A DNA stretch of 64,000 nt from contig NZ_JAGXJY010000020.1 in assembly GCF_019091085.1 (NCBI RefSeq), forward strand, positions 1-64,000, written 5' to 3'. This document shows positions 15,278 to 22,782 of this stretch, piece by piece; positions within the stretch are counted from its first letter, which is position 1, and every line of letters begins with the position of its first letter. A model generated the notes under the pieces. That model did no database searches. It saw only the letters and a program-made list of their open reading frames with translations, and was not told the origin of the DNA. This DNA comes from Mesorhizobium sp. GbtcB19. GTDB taxonomy: Bacteria; Pseudomonadota; Alphaproteobacteria; Rhizobiales; Rhizobiaceae. Both the position numbers and the translations under genes were made by a program.

Positions 15278-16827
15278 GTCTGACCTCCCTGCTTTTCTTG
15301 TTTCTCGGCGAGCGCCTGCGTGAGAATGTCCTCGTGATCGGCGGTGCGGAAGCCATGCGTGGCGACCAGCTTGCCGCGCCGGAACACATGCAGCGTGTCG
15401 GCAAGCTCGTAGACTTCCGGCAAATAGGACGAGATCAGGATGATGCCGGCGCCCTTCGACAGCAGTGCGCTGAACAGGCGGTAGATCTCGGCCTTGGTGC
15501 CGACGTCGACGCCGACCGTCGGCTCGTCGAAGATGAACAGCTTGGCGCCATGCGCCAGCCATTTGCCGATGACGATCTTCTGCTGGTTGCCGCCCGACAG
15601 GCTGGAGGCGAGCGCGTTGCGCGTCGGCGTCTTGATGCGCAGGTCGGCGATCTGGCGGTCGGCCTCGGCCTTTTCCTTCGCGCCGGAGATCAGCAGGTTG
15701 CTCGATATCCGCTTATAGATCGGCAGGTTGAGGTTCATGCCGACCGGCAGATTGAGGCACAGGCCCTGGTCGCGGCGGCTTTCCGGGGCCAGCGCCATGC
15801 CGAGCCGGATGGCGTCGTGCTCTGAATTGACCTGAACCTCCCTGCCTTGCCACAGTATCTGGCCGGCCGACTTTTTGTGGCGGCCGTAGAGCGTGGTGAC
15901 GAACTCGCTGCGGCCGGCGCCGATCAGGCCATAGAGGCCGACGATCTCGCCGGCGCGCACGGTCACCGAGACATTCTCGAAACCTTTGCCGGAGAGGCTC
16001 TTCGTCTCCACGATCGCGGCGCCGGGGGTGAAATGCTCCTTATGGTAGATCTGCTCTATCGAGCGGTTGATCATCAGCTTGACCAGCTCGGGCTCGTTGG
16101 TCTCGGCGATGTCGCGGGTGCCCACCAGCGTGCCGTCGCGCAGCACGGAGACGCGGTCGGCAAGCTCGAACACCTCCTCCATGCGGTGGCTGATATAGAT
16201 GATGGTGACGCCTTCGCCCTTCAGCCGGCGGATCAGCTTGAAGAGCTGGTCGGCCTCCTTGCGGGTGAGGTAGGCGGTCGGCTCGTCGAAGATCAGTAAT
16301 TTGGTGCCGCGCACAGTGGCCCGCGCCGCGGCGATCAGCTGCTGCTGACCGATGGTGAGGTCGCCGAGCACGACATGCGCCGGCAGGTCGAAGCCGAGGC
16401 CATTGATGATCTTCTGCGCGTCCTTGACCATGGCGCGCTGCTGCAGGAGGCCGAAGCGGGACTCCTCCTCGCCGAGAAACATATTGGCGGCGACGGTGAG
16501 ATGGCGGCACAGCACCACCTCCTGGTGAACGGCGTTGATGCCGAGCGCCATCGCCTCGTGCGGCGTGGCCAAAGCTGCGGGCTGACCTTCCCAGATGACC
16601 TCGCCCGAGGTGCGCGGCATGACGCCTGTCAGAAGCTTGATGAGGGTGGATTTTCCGGCGCCGTTCTCGCCGACGATGGCATGGATCTCACCCGCCTTGA
16701 AGGCAAGGTGCACGGGCTTCAGCGCATGCGTGCCGGGATAGCGCTTTTCCAGCCCGTTGAGTTCGAGGATCGTCCTGCCCGGCTGCAGCGTGGGGGCCGG
16801 GTGCAGTTCCTGCGCCGTCGACGTCAT
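15274..16827 (-). CDS. CUT2 sugar ABC transporter ATPase (RbsA type, duplicated ABC domain)
   Basis: A fused double ABC protein of 517 residues. The first half has Walker A GENGAGKST and Walker B KLLIFDEPTAYL; the second has a degenerate P-loop (GLIGAGRSE), the signature LSGGNQQK and Walker B KLFIFDEPTVGVD. This asymmetry is normal for RbsA/MglA proteins. The ATG at 16827 follows GGGAGGA. It lies between the binding-protein and permease genes. Confidence 0.92.
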   Translation of the reverse strand: MTSTAQELHPAPTLQPGRTILELNGLEKRYPGTHALKPVHLAFKAGEIHAIVGENGAGKSTLIKLLTGVMPRTSGEVIWEGQPAALATPHEAMALGINAVHQEVVLCRHLTVAANMFLGEEESRFGLLQQRAMVKDAQKIINGLGFDLPAHVVLGDLTIGQQQLIAAARATVRGTKLLIFDEPTAYLTRKEADQLFKLIRRLKGEGVTIIYISHRMEEVFELADRVSVLRDGTLVGTRDIAETNEPELVKLMINRSIEQIYHKEHFTPGAAIVETKSLSGKGFENVSVTVRAGEIVGLYGLIGAGRSEFVTTLYGRHKKSAGQILWQGREVQVNSEHDAIRLGMALAPESRRDQGLCLNLPVGMNLNLPIYKRISSNLLISGAKEKAEADRQIADLRIKTPTRNALASSLSGGNQQKIVIGKWLAHGAKLFIFDEPTVGVDVGTKAEIYRLFSALLSKGAGIILISSYLPEVYELADTLHVFRRGKLVATHGFRTADHEDILTQALAEKQEKQGGQT

Positions 16828-16917
16828 GACAATCCTCCCAGATTGGTCTCGACCATTGGGTATGCGGCGATGCGTCTTCAGGTGCGCATCTTGATTGGCA
16901 AGGTAAGGCAAGTTCAC

Positions 16918-16961
16918 GCAATTCCGAACGGAAAACCGCTACGCACTTTTCCTGGAATTGC
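16918..16961. repeat. 44-bp palindromic repeat, copy 1 (RIME-like hairpin B)
   Basis: The ends GCAATTCC and GGAATTGC are inverted, and the centre contains CGGAAAACCGCTACGCACTTTTCC. Nearly identical 44-bp copies occur at 26020-26063 and 63093-63136. This copy lacks the companion hairpin seen with the other two. Confidence 0.85.
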
Positions 16962-17000
16962 TTGGGCCGCCGGATTTCCAAGCCATCCCACCCCAGGGAT

Positions 17001-17028
17001 GTTTCCGGGGCGACGCCGCCCCGGAAAC
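17001..17028. repeat. GC-rich stem-loop after the RbsB-type gene
   Basis: GTTTCCGGGGCG (17001-17012) pairs perfectly with CGCCCCGGAAAC (17017-17028) around ACGC. It lies in the gap between binding-protein and ATPase genes and has no T-run, so it probably protects the upstream mRNA from 3' decay rather than terminating. Confidence 0.7.
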
Positions 17029-17045
17029 GGATAGGGTCACGGTGC

Positions 17046-18041
17046 TCACTTAAGCTTCGGGTTGAGCAGCGCGTCGATCTTCGGGTCCTTCATGTTCGCC
17101 TTGGTGACGAGGTTCGCGCCGGTGTCGACATTGGCTTCGACCTTCTCGCCCTTCGAGGCGGCCAGAGCGGTCTTGATGCCGTCATAGCCCATCCGGTAGG
17201 GGTCCTGGACGACCAGGCCGGAGATGACGCCGTCGTTGAGGAACTTGATCAGCTTCTCGTCGCTGTCGAAGCCGATCAGCCCCACCTTGCCGGCAAGCTT
17301 ATTCTCGGCGATCGCCTGGCCGACGCCCTGCGCCATGATCAAGTTGGAGGCGAAGATGCCCTTGAGGTCCGGATTGGCGGTGATCAGGTCGGTCGCGATG
17401 TTGAGGCCGGTGGTGGCCTGACCGTCGGCATATTTGTCGGCGATGAGCTCGAGGCCCGGATATTTGGCCTTGATCTGTTCGATGAAGCCCTGCTTGCGCT
17501 GCTCGAGCGAACCGGCGCCCGGAAGTGCCGTGATCAGCGCGACCTTGCCTTCGACCTTGCCGCCATTGGCGGCGCCGATCGCCGCGGCCAGACCGTCGGC
17601 GGCGACGCGGCCGCCCTGAACGTTGTCGGTGGTCAGGAAGGAGGTGAAGGCCTTGGAGTCGGCGCCGGAGTCGATGCCGATGACCTTGACCTTGGAGGCT
17701 GCCTCATCGATCGGCTTACCGAGCGCCTTGAATTCGGTCGGCGAGATGACGATGGCGGCCGGGTTGCTGGCAACGGCGTTTTCGAGGATCGAGATCTGGC
17801 CGTTGACGTCGGTTTCAGCCTGGGCGCCGAGTTCCGGCACGTTGACCCCGAGATCCTTGCCGGCCTTGCGGGCGCCGGCCAGAACGATCTGCCAGTAGAA
17901 GGAGGTGGTGTCCTTGACGATGATCGGAATGGTCACGTCGGCCGCCGAGGCCGGTGCGGAATGCAGCGCGCCGGCAAGCATCGAAGCGGCGGCCAAAGCC
18001 ACGAAAGCGCGGCGGTTGAGAAGGCTGGTCACGAATTTCAT
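17046..18041 (-). CDS. CUT2 sugar-binding periplasmic protein (RbsB type)
   Basis: A periplasmic binding protein of 331 residues (Peripla_BP_4 type). The signal peptide covers about residues 1-33 and ends SAPASAAD. The mature part starts with TIPIIVKDTTSFYWQ, with DxNGQISILEN and a hinge near GIDSGADSKAF. A strong GGGAGGAA ribosome site precedes the ATG. It is the first gene of the transporter segment, with a 339-bp upstream gap that carries two operator-like palindromes. Confidence 0.9.
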   Translation of the reverse strand: MKFVTSLLNRRAFVALAAASMLAGALHSAPASAADVTIPIIVKDTTSFYWQIVLAGARKAGKDLGVNVPELGAQAETDVNGQISILENAVASNPAAIVISPTEFKALGKPIDEAASKVKVIGIDSGADSKAFTSFLTTDNVQGGRVAADGLAAAIGAANGGKVEGKVALITALPGAGSLEQRKQGFIEQIKAKYPGLELIADKYADGQATTGLNIATDLITANPDLKGIFASNLIMAQGVGQAIAENKLAGKVGLIGFDSDEKLIKFLNDGVISGLVVQDPYRMGYDGIKTALAASKGEKVEANVDTGANLVTKANMKDPKIDALLNPKLK

Positions 18042-18269
18042 TAGGTTCCTCCCTAAGTCGCCTGGTGAAGGTTTCGGAAGCTCCGTCTGGATAGGCGTGG
18101 CCCAAACAGAACTTTATCAATAAAAAACAGATGCCGTTTTTTGATAGTGCATCGCCATGGTCGATGCAAGCGGTCTCTGATGCCTTTTGCGTGATGCGGG
18201 GTGAGATTTGTTCGGCTCTGCCGGCTCCTCCCGTGCAGCGCACGGATGCTTCCGTTCCTCCTTGTCAAG

Positions 18270-18287
18270 ATGGAACATCGATTTCAT
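18270..18287. promoter_or_regulatory. Operator-like site A upstream of the RbsB-type gene
   Basis: ATGGAACATCGATTTCAT fits ATGGAA-N6-TTYCAT and is preceded by TGTCAAG. It repeats, exactly 30 bp away, the core of the stronger site at 18300-18317, which suggests cooperative binding on one face of the helix. Confidence 0.5.
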
Positions 18288-18292
18288 GTATC

Positions 18293-18324
18293 TGTCAATA
18301 TGGAATATTCATTCCATATTGACA
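18293..18324. promoter_or_regulatory. Operator-like perfect palindrome, site B
   Basis: TGTCAATATGGAAT (18293-18306) and ATTCCATATTGACA (18311-18324) are perfect 14-bp arms around four bases. The core is ATGGAA-N6-TTCCAT. There is no T-run, so it is more likely an operator than a terminator. The divergent FCD regulator at 20137 is one candidate to bind it. Confidence 0.6.
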
Positions 18325-18380
18325 TCGCACGATTGTGAGGGCTCGGGGTCCTCGTCCGTTTGCTTCAGCTGGTCTTCCGA

Positions 18381-19886
18381 CTAAAGCGTCGCGCCGAGAT
18401 GCCAGGGCACGAACTCGTTGTCGCCGTAGCCGAACGCCTCGCTCTTGGTCTTGCGGCCGGACGCCGTCTCGATGATCAGTTCGAAGAGCTCGCGGCCCAT
18501 GCCGGCGATGGTCTTCTCGCCCGAGGCGATGACGCCGCAATTGACGTCCATGTCCTCTTCCATCTGGTGGTACATGGTCGAGTTGGTGGCGACCTTGATC
18601 GACGGCGTCGGCCGGCAGCCGAAGCAGGAACCGCGGCCGGTGGTGAAGACGATGACATTGGCGCCGCCTGCGACCTGGCCTGTGGCGGAGACCGGGTCGT
18701 AGCCGGGCGTGTCCATGAACACCAGGCCGCTGCCGGAGACCTTCTCGGCGTAGCCGAAGACGCCGTTGAGCGGCGTCTGGCCGCCCTTGGCGACCGCGCC
18801 CAGCGATTTCTCCAGGATCGTGGTCAGGCCGCCGCGCTTGTTGCCGGGCGAGGGGTTGTTGTCGATCGAGGCGCCGTGCTTGGCGGTATGGTCCTCCCAC
18901 CATTTCACAAAGCCGTCGAGCTTGGCGGCGATCTCGGGCGAGGCGGCGCGATAGGCAAGCAGATGCTCGGCGCCGTAGATCTCGGTGGTCTCGGAGAGGA
19001 TGCCGATGCCGCCGCAGCCGGCCAGGATATCGACGGCCGCGCCCAGCGCCGGGTTCGCGGTGATGCCGGACATGCCGTCGGAGCCGCCGCATTGCAGGCC
19101 GACGACGATCTCCGAGACCGGGATCGGCTCGCGCTGCAAGTGGCCGACCTCATCGGCGATCTCGGCCAGCACGCCCATCGCCCGCTCGACCGATTTGCGC
19201 GAGCCGCCGGCTTCCTGGATGTTGAAATGGCGTTTTCCCGCGGCGACGCCCTTCTGGCCGTAGAGGGTGAGCTGATTGACTTCGCAGCCCAGCCCGACCA
19301 TCAGGATGCCGCCGAAATTCGGGTGCCGCGCATAGCCGGCGAGCGTGCGGTGGAGAACCATCATGCCGTCGCCGGTGGCGCTCATGCCGCAGCCCTGGCC
19401 GTGCACGATCGGCACGAAGCCGTCGATGCCGGGATATTTCGGCAGCAAGGTGCGGTTGGCCTCGTCGGCGATGGCATGGCAGACGGTCGACGAGCAATTG
19501 ACGCTGGCGATGATGCCGATGAAGTTGCGCGTGCCGGCGCGGCCGTCGGCGCGACGATAGCCCATGAAGGTGCGCTTGCGGTCGGCCTCGGTGGCGTGCT
19601 CGGCCTCGCTCGGCGGCACCACCGGCAGGCGGCCGCTCTCGAACACCAGATTGTGCGAGTGGACATGCTCGCCGGGCGCGATGTCTGTCGTCGCGCGGCC
19701 GATGGCCTGCGCGTATTTCACCACGGCTTCGCCTGCCGAGATCGGCTTGATCGCCACCTTGTGGCCGGGCTCGATCACGGCAGCCGCGGCGGCGCCGCCC
19801 GGTAATGGCGTTCCGATGTCGATGCGCCCGTTGGCGACGGCGACATTGTCGGAGGGGGAGAGAAGGATGGTGTTTGCAACGGTCAC
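18381..19886 (-). CDS. UxaA-family sugar-acid dehydratase (altronate/galactarate dehydratase type)
   Basis: A full-length UxaA/GarD-type dehydratase of 501 residues. A SAF-like N-terminal domain (about 1-90, ending PGEHVHSHNL) is joined to the catalytic region with GYRRADGRAGTRNF, the cysteine-containing SVNCSSTVCH, GLGCEVNQ and FTTGRGSCFGCRPTP. Family members dehydrate altronate or galactarate to 2-keto-3-deoxy acids using iron. With the adjacent dehydrogenase and importer, it suggests catabolism of a hexuronate-derived acid. The start is GTG; no better ATG is near. It is divergent from the FCD regulator. Confidence 0.88.
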   Translation of the reverse strand: MTVANTILLSPSDNVAVANGRIDIGTPLPGGAAAAAVIEPGHKVAIKPISAGEAVVKYAQAIGRATTDIAPGEHVHSHNLVFESGRLPVVPPSEAEHATEADRKRTFMGYRRADGRAGTRNFIGIIASVNCSSTVCHAIADEANRTLLPKYPGIDGFVPIVHGQGCGMSATGDGMMVLHRTLAGYARHPNFGGILMVGLGCEVNQLTLYGQKGVAAGKRHFNIQEAGGSRKSVERAMGVLAEIADEVGHLQREPIPVSEIVVGLQCGGSDGMSGITANPALGAAVDILAGCGGIGILSETTEIYGAEHLLAYRAASPEIAAKLDGFVKWWEDHTAKHGASIDNNPSPGNKRGGLTTILEKSLGAVAKGGQTPLNGVFGYAEKVSGSGLVFMDTPGYDPVSATGQVAGGANVIVFTTGRGSCFGCRPTPSIKVATNSTMYHQMEEDMDVNCGVIASGEKTIAGMGRELFELIIETASGRKTKSEAFGYGDNEFVPWHLGATL

Positions 19887-19938
19887 GGGCGGCTGTCCTG
19901 GGAGGGGCGGGCGGATTGACTCGCGCCCTTTTAAGGGT

Positions 19939-19964
19939 AATGTCTTTTATCGGGAAAAAACATT
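19939..19964. promoter_or_regulatory. Imperfect palindrome in the dehydratase-regulator gap
   Basis: AATGTCTTTT and the inverted AAAAAACATT flank ATCGGG in the 250-bp divergent region between the dehydratase and the FCD regulator. It is A/T-rich against a GC-rich background. A regulator site or promoter element is likely, but the sequence is unlike the 18270-18324 sites. Confidence 0.35.
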
Positions 19965-20136
19965 TTTGCGTCAATTGTTTTTTCGTCGCGGGCTCCGTGC
20001 GTCATGAAGGAGCACGGGCGCGTCTTTGGCGAGCCAGCGAAAACCTTTCGTGTTTTCGGATGCTTGCGCTAGGAACGCAACATAATTGCGCCTCAAGCCG
20101 GCCGTCGCAAGCGCCGGCGAGGCAACGGGGCAGGGA

Positions 20137-21039
20137 ATGTCGAAGAGCAACAATGTCTATAAGGACGCCTTCAACCGCTGCCTCAGGCTGTTGGACGAAA
20201 CCAAGAGCCTGCCGTCCGAGCCTGAGCTCGGCACGCTGCTCGGCGTCAGCCGCACTACCGTGCGCAGCATTCTTTCACGCATGGAAGAGACCGGGCTGAT
20301 CGACTGGAACAAGCGCAACAAGACGGTGCTGCGGGCGCCCCGCCCGGAAGACTTCTTCCCCGAGGAGGAAACCGACTCGCTGGCCGAGATCATCGAGCGC
20401 TCCTTCATGCGCCGGCTGCTTGCCGAGGGCGCCGAGGCCGGCATGCAGATCAACGAGCTGGAACTGGCGCGCGAGATCGGCGTCGGCACCACTAGCGTGC
20501 GCGAATTCCTGATCCGCTTCTCGCGCTTCGGACTGATCGAGAAGCGGCGCAACAGCCATTGGGTGCTGAAGGGTTTCACGCGCGCCTTCGCGCTGGAGCT
20601 GACCGAGATCCGCGAGATGTTCGAGCTGCGCTCGGCCGTGGCTTTCGTGGCGCTGCCGGAAGATAGCGCAGTCTGGGTGGACCTCGACATGCTTGAGGTC
20701 CAACACCGCCAGCTAGCCAGCGAGATCGCGACGCGCTTCAACGAATTCTCGGAGCTCGACGAACGGTTCCACCGGCTGATCCACCGCGCCTCGCACAACC
20801 GCTTCATCGTCGACTTCTACGATGTGATCGCGATGATCTTCCACTACCACTATCAGTGGAACAAGGCCGAGGAGCGCCAGCGCAACGAGGTCGCGGTGCA
20901 GGAGCACCTCGCCTATATCGCGGCGTTGAAATCGCGCGATCCCGCCAAGGTCGACGCCGCCTGCCGCAAACACCTGAAGTCGGCGCGGCAGACGCTGCTG
21001 AGCTCGATTCCGGAAGGACGCCAGGCGCAGCCGGCCTGA
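20137..21039 (+). CDS. FCD-type GntR regulator with two winged-helix segments
   Basis: A transcriptional regulator of 300 residues. A first winged helix near residues 15-60 (LGTLLGVSRTTVRSILSRM) and a second near 100-150 (LAREIGVGTTSVREFLIRF) precede an all-helical FCD ligand domain (about 160-290, with HRLIHRASHN and the HLKSAR end). FCD domains usually bind small carboxylic acids, which fits control of the sugar-acid operon on the other strand. Most FCD regulators have one DNA-binding domain, so the doubled head is notable. ATG at 20137 follows GGGGCAGGGA. Confidence 0.85.
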   Translation: MSKSNNVYKDAFNRCLRLLDETKSLPSEPELGTLLGVSRTTVRSILSRMEETGLIDWNKRNKTVLRAPRPEDFFPEEETDSLAEIIERSFMRRLLAEGAEAGMQINELELAREIGVGTTSVREFLIRFSRFGLIEKRRNSHWVLKGFTRAFALELTEIREMFELRSAVAFVALPEDSAVWVDLDMLEVQHRQLASEIATRFNEFSELDERFHRLIHRASHNRFIVDFYDVIAMIFHYHYQWNKAEERQRNEVAVQEHLAYIAALKSRDPAKVDAACRKHLKSARQTLLSSIPEGRQAQPA

Positions 21040-21159
21040 CAAGCGCGCATGGTCATCCAGCAGGCAAATCGCGCCGCGTTGCCGCAGCCCGGTTTTGCCG
21101 ATTTTCCGACCGCATCCCCCCGTGTTACGGTCGGTGCGTTTCTGGGAGAGGCTTTTTCG

Positions 21160-21534
21160 TTGGATATCCGGCTGAGACGATGGAGCATGCCGGCCGCGTT
21201 CGTCGCGGCGCTGCTCCTGTTGCTCCAGTCTTCGCTCGGCGCTTTCGCCTTCGGCGCGCCTTCGCAGCTCGATGCCTTCGGCAATGTCATCTGCACCCAT
21301 GAAGGGGCCGTCAAACTCCCCGGCGGCGATCCGCATCGGCAGCATATGCCGGCCTGCTGCTCGCTCGGCTGCAGCATGGTCTCGGCGGCGCATCTGCCGC
21401 CGCCGGAAGCGGGCGCGCTGGCCGCAACGCCGGTTTTCGAGACCGTCGCTTTCCAGCTTCCGGCCTTCCGGCACCAGGATTTCGCCCGCGACCGCTCTCC
21501 CGCCAATCCGCGCGCGCCGCCGGCAATGGTTTGA
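21160..21534 (+). CDS. DUF2946-like exported protein of the copper cluster
   Basis: An exported protein of about 124 residues. One hydrophobic signal segment (AAFVAALLLLLQ) is followed by a Cys/His/Met-rich region with VICTHEG and HMPACCSLGCSM, as in DUF2946 proteins beside copper genes. TTG at 21160 is chosen because GGGAGAGG lies 9 nt upstream and the signal peptide then starts cleanly; an ATG at 21049 without a ribosome site is the alternative. It leads a same-strand group with PCuAC, YcnI and CopCD, so metal handling is likely. Confidence 0.65.
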   Translation: MDIRLRRWSMPAAFVAALLLLLQSSLGAFAFGAPSQLDAFGNVICTHEGAVKLPGGDPHRQHMPACCSLGCSMVSAAHLPPPEAGALAATPVFETVAFQLPAFRHQDFARDRSPANPRAPPAMV

Positions 21535-21624
21535 TCCGCGGAACCTTTTCGCGGGCGCATCCATCCAAAGACCAGACTGTTCGCGGCCGCGAAGCGGCGC
21601 GACCCTCATATTCATGGAGCAACC

Positions 21625-22179
21625 ATGTCCAATCTTCTTCCCAAGGTGCAGACCTTCGCCTCCCACGGCGCGCCGACGTTCCACCTCCAGCAACGCGTCG
21701 GCATTGCCGTGCTTGCGCTCCTTCTCCTCTTCGCCTGCATTCCTGCCGCGCTGGCGCATGAATTCAAGGTCGGCGATCTCGAGATCGAGCATCCGTGGTC
21801 GCGAGCGACGCCGCCCGGCGCCAAGGTGGCCGGCGGCTATTTCACCGTGGTCAACAAAGGCAGCGCACCGGACCGGCTGCTGTCGATTACCTCTGACATC
21901 TCCGAAAAGGCCGAACTGCATGCGATGGGCGTCAAGGATGGCGTCATGACCATGCGGCCGGTCGAGGGCGGGCTGGAGATCCCGGCCGGCGGCAAGGTCG
22001 CGCTGAAGCCCGGCGCCTACCATCTGATGTTCACCGGGCTGAAGCGGCAGCCGAAGCAGGGCGAGAAATTCCCCGCGACGCTGACCTTCGAGAAGGCCGG
22101 CAGCGTCAAAGTCGAGTTCCTCGTCGAAGGCATGGGCGAGACGGGCAGTGGCGATATGGACATGGATCACGCCGAGTAA
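21625..22179 (+). CDS. Periplasmic copper chaperone PCuAC
   Basis: A protein of 184 residues with a long N-terminal signal (to about residue 44, PAALAHE) and a PCuAC/DUF461 domain. The copper ligands H99, M110, H133 and M135 are in place (HAMGVKDGVMTM and AYHLMFTGL), matching the HxnM...HxM motif. A Met/Asp/His-rich tail (GDMDMDHAE) may bind more metal. PCuAC proteins deliver Cu(I) to cytochrome oxidase (established). The start ATG follows GGAG. It lies 31 bp from the YcnI gene. Confidence 0.88.
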   Translation: MSNLLPKVQTFASHGAPTFHLQQRVGIAVLALLLLFACIPAALAHEFKVGDLEIEHPWSRATPPGAKVAGGYFTVVNKGSAPDRLLSITSDISEKAELHAMGVKDGVMTMRPVEGGLEIPAGGKVALKPGAYHLMFTGLKRQPKQGEKFPATLTFEKAGSVKVEFLVEGMGETGSGDMDMDHAE

Positions 22180-22210
22180 TCCGCCAATCCGGAACCCGAG
22201 GGACATTTCC

Positions 22211-22729
22211 ATGAAGAAGTATCTTTTGGCGGCGGGCGCGCTTTGCGTGCTCGGAACGAACGCTGCATTTGCCCACATCACGCTCGAAACGCAGGAAGCG
22301 CCTGTCGGCTCGACCTATAAGGCGGTGCTGCGCGTGCCGCATGGCTGCGAGGGCAAGGCGACCACTGCCGTGCGCGTGCAGATTCCGGAAGGCGTGATCG
22401 CGGTGAAGCCGATGCCCAAGCCCGGTTGGACGCTGCAGACCAAGAAGGGCAAGTATGAGAAATCCTACCAGCTCTATGGCGAGACGCTGACCACCGGTGT
22501 CAAGGAAGTCGACTGGAGCGGCGGCAATCTGCCCGACGAATTCTATGACGAGTTCGTGTTCCGCGCCTCGCTGGCGGCCGATCTGCCGGCCGGCCAGACG
22601 CTCTACTTCCCCGTGGTGCAGGAATGCGGCGACGCCACCGATCGCTGGATCGAGATCCCGGCGGCCGGCCAGAATGAAGACGCCTTGGAAACGCCGGCGC
22701 CCAGCATCAAATTGCTGCCCAAGAAATGA
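22211..22729 (+). CDS. YcnI-type (DUF1775) copper-binding protein
   Basis: An exported protein of 172 residues. After a signal peptide of about 20 residues the mature protein starts at HITLE, the N-terminal histidine that acts as a copper ligand in the copper-binding DUF1775 protein YcnI (established). Further motifs are VPHGCEG and VDWSGGNLPDEFYDEF. There is no C-terminal membrane anchor. It lies between PCuAC and CopCD, a common arrangement in proteobacterial copper-acquisition loci. Confidence 0.85.
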   Translation: MKKYLLAAGALCVLGTNAAFAHITLETQEAPVGSTYKAVLRVPHGCEGKATTAVRVQIPEGVIAVKPMPKPGWTLQTKKGKYEKSYQLYGETLTTGVKEVDWSGGNLPDEFYDEFVFRASLAADLPAGQTLYFPVVQECGDATDRWIEIPAAGQNEDALETPAPSIKLLPKK

Positions 22730-22735
22730 TCTCCT

Positions 22736-22764
22736 GTTGGCGCGCTCCATCGGGGCGCGCCAAC
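22736..22764. repeat. Perfect 10-bp stem-loop between ycnI-type and copCD-type genes
   Basis: GTTGGCGCGC and GCGCGCCAAC flank nine bases. It covers the stretch that an alternative upstream start of the CopCD gene (22726) would have to translate, favouring the later start. No T-run follows. Confidence 0.6.
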
Positions 22765-22782
22765 CATTCCTGTTACGACGGC

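Larger units (their letters stand above)
18042..18380 (-). other. Gene-free region upstream of the RbsB-type gene
   Basis: This 339-bp stretch between the dehydratase and the binding-protein gene has no credible ORF. It holds two palindromes (18270-18287 and 18293-18324, entered separately) and about 230 bp of leader before the binding-protein start, suggesting an internal promoter for the transporter genes. Confidence 0.6.

Noticed and set aside
22726..22782. Earlier CopCD start overlapping the ycnI-type stop (ATGA)
   Set aside because: It would translate through a perfect GC-rich hairpin and place an atypical Cys/Arg-rich stretch before the signal peptide; kept only as an alternative.
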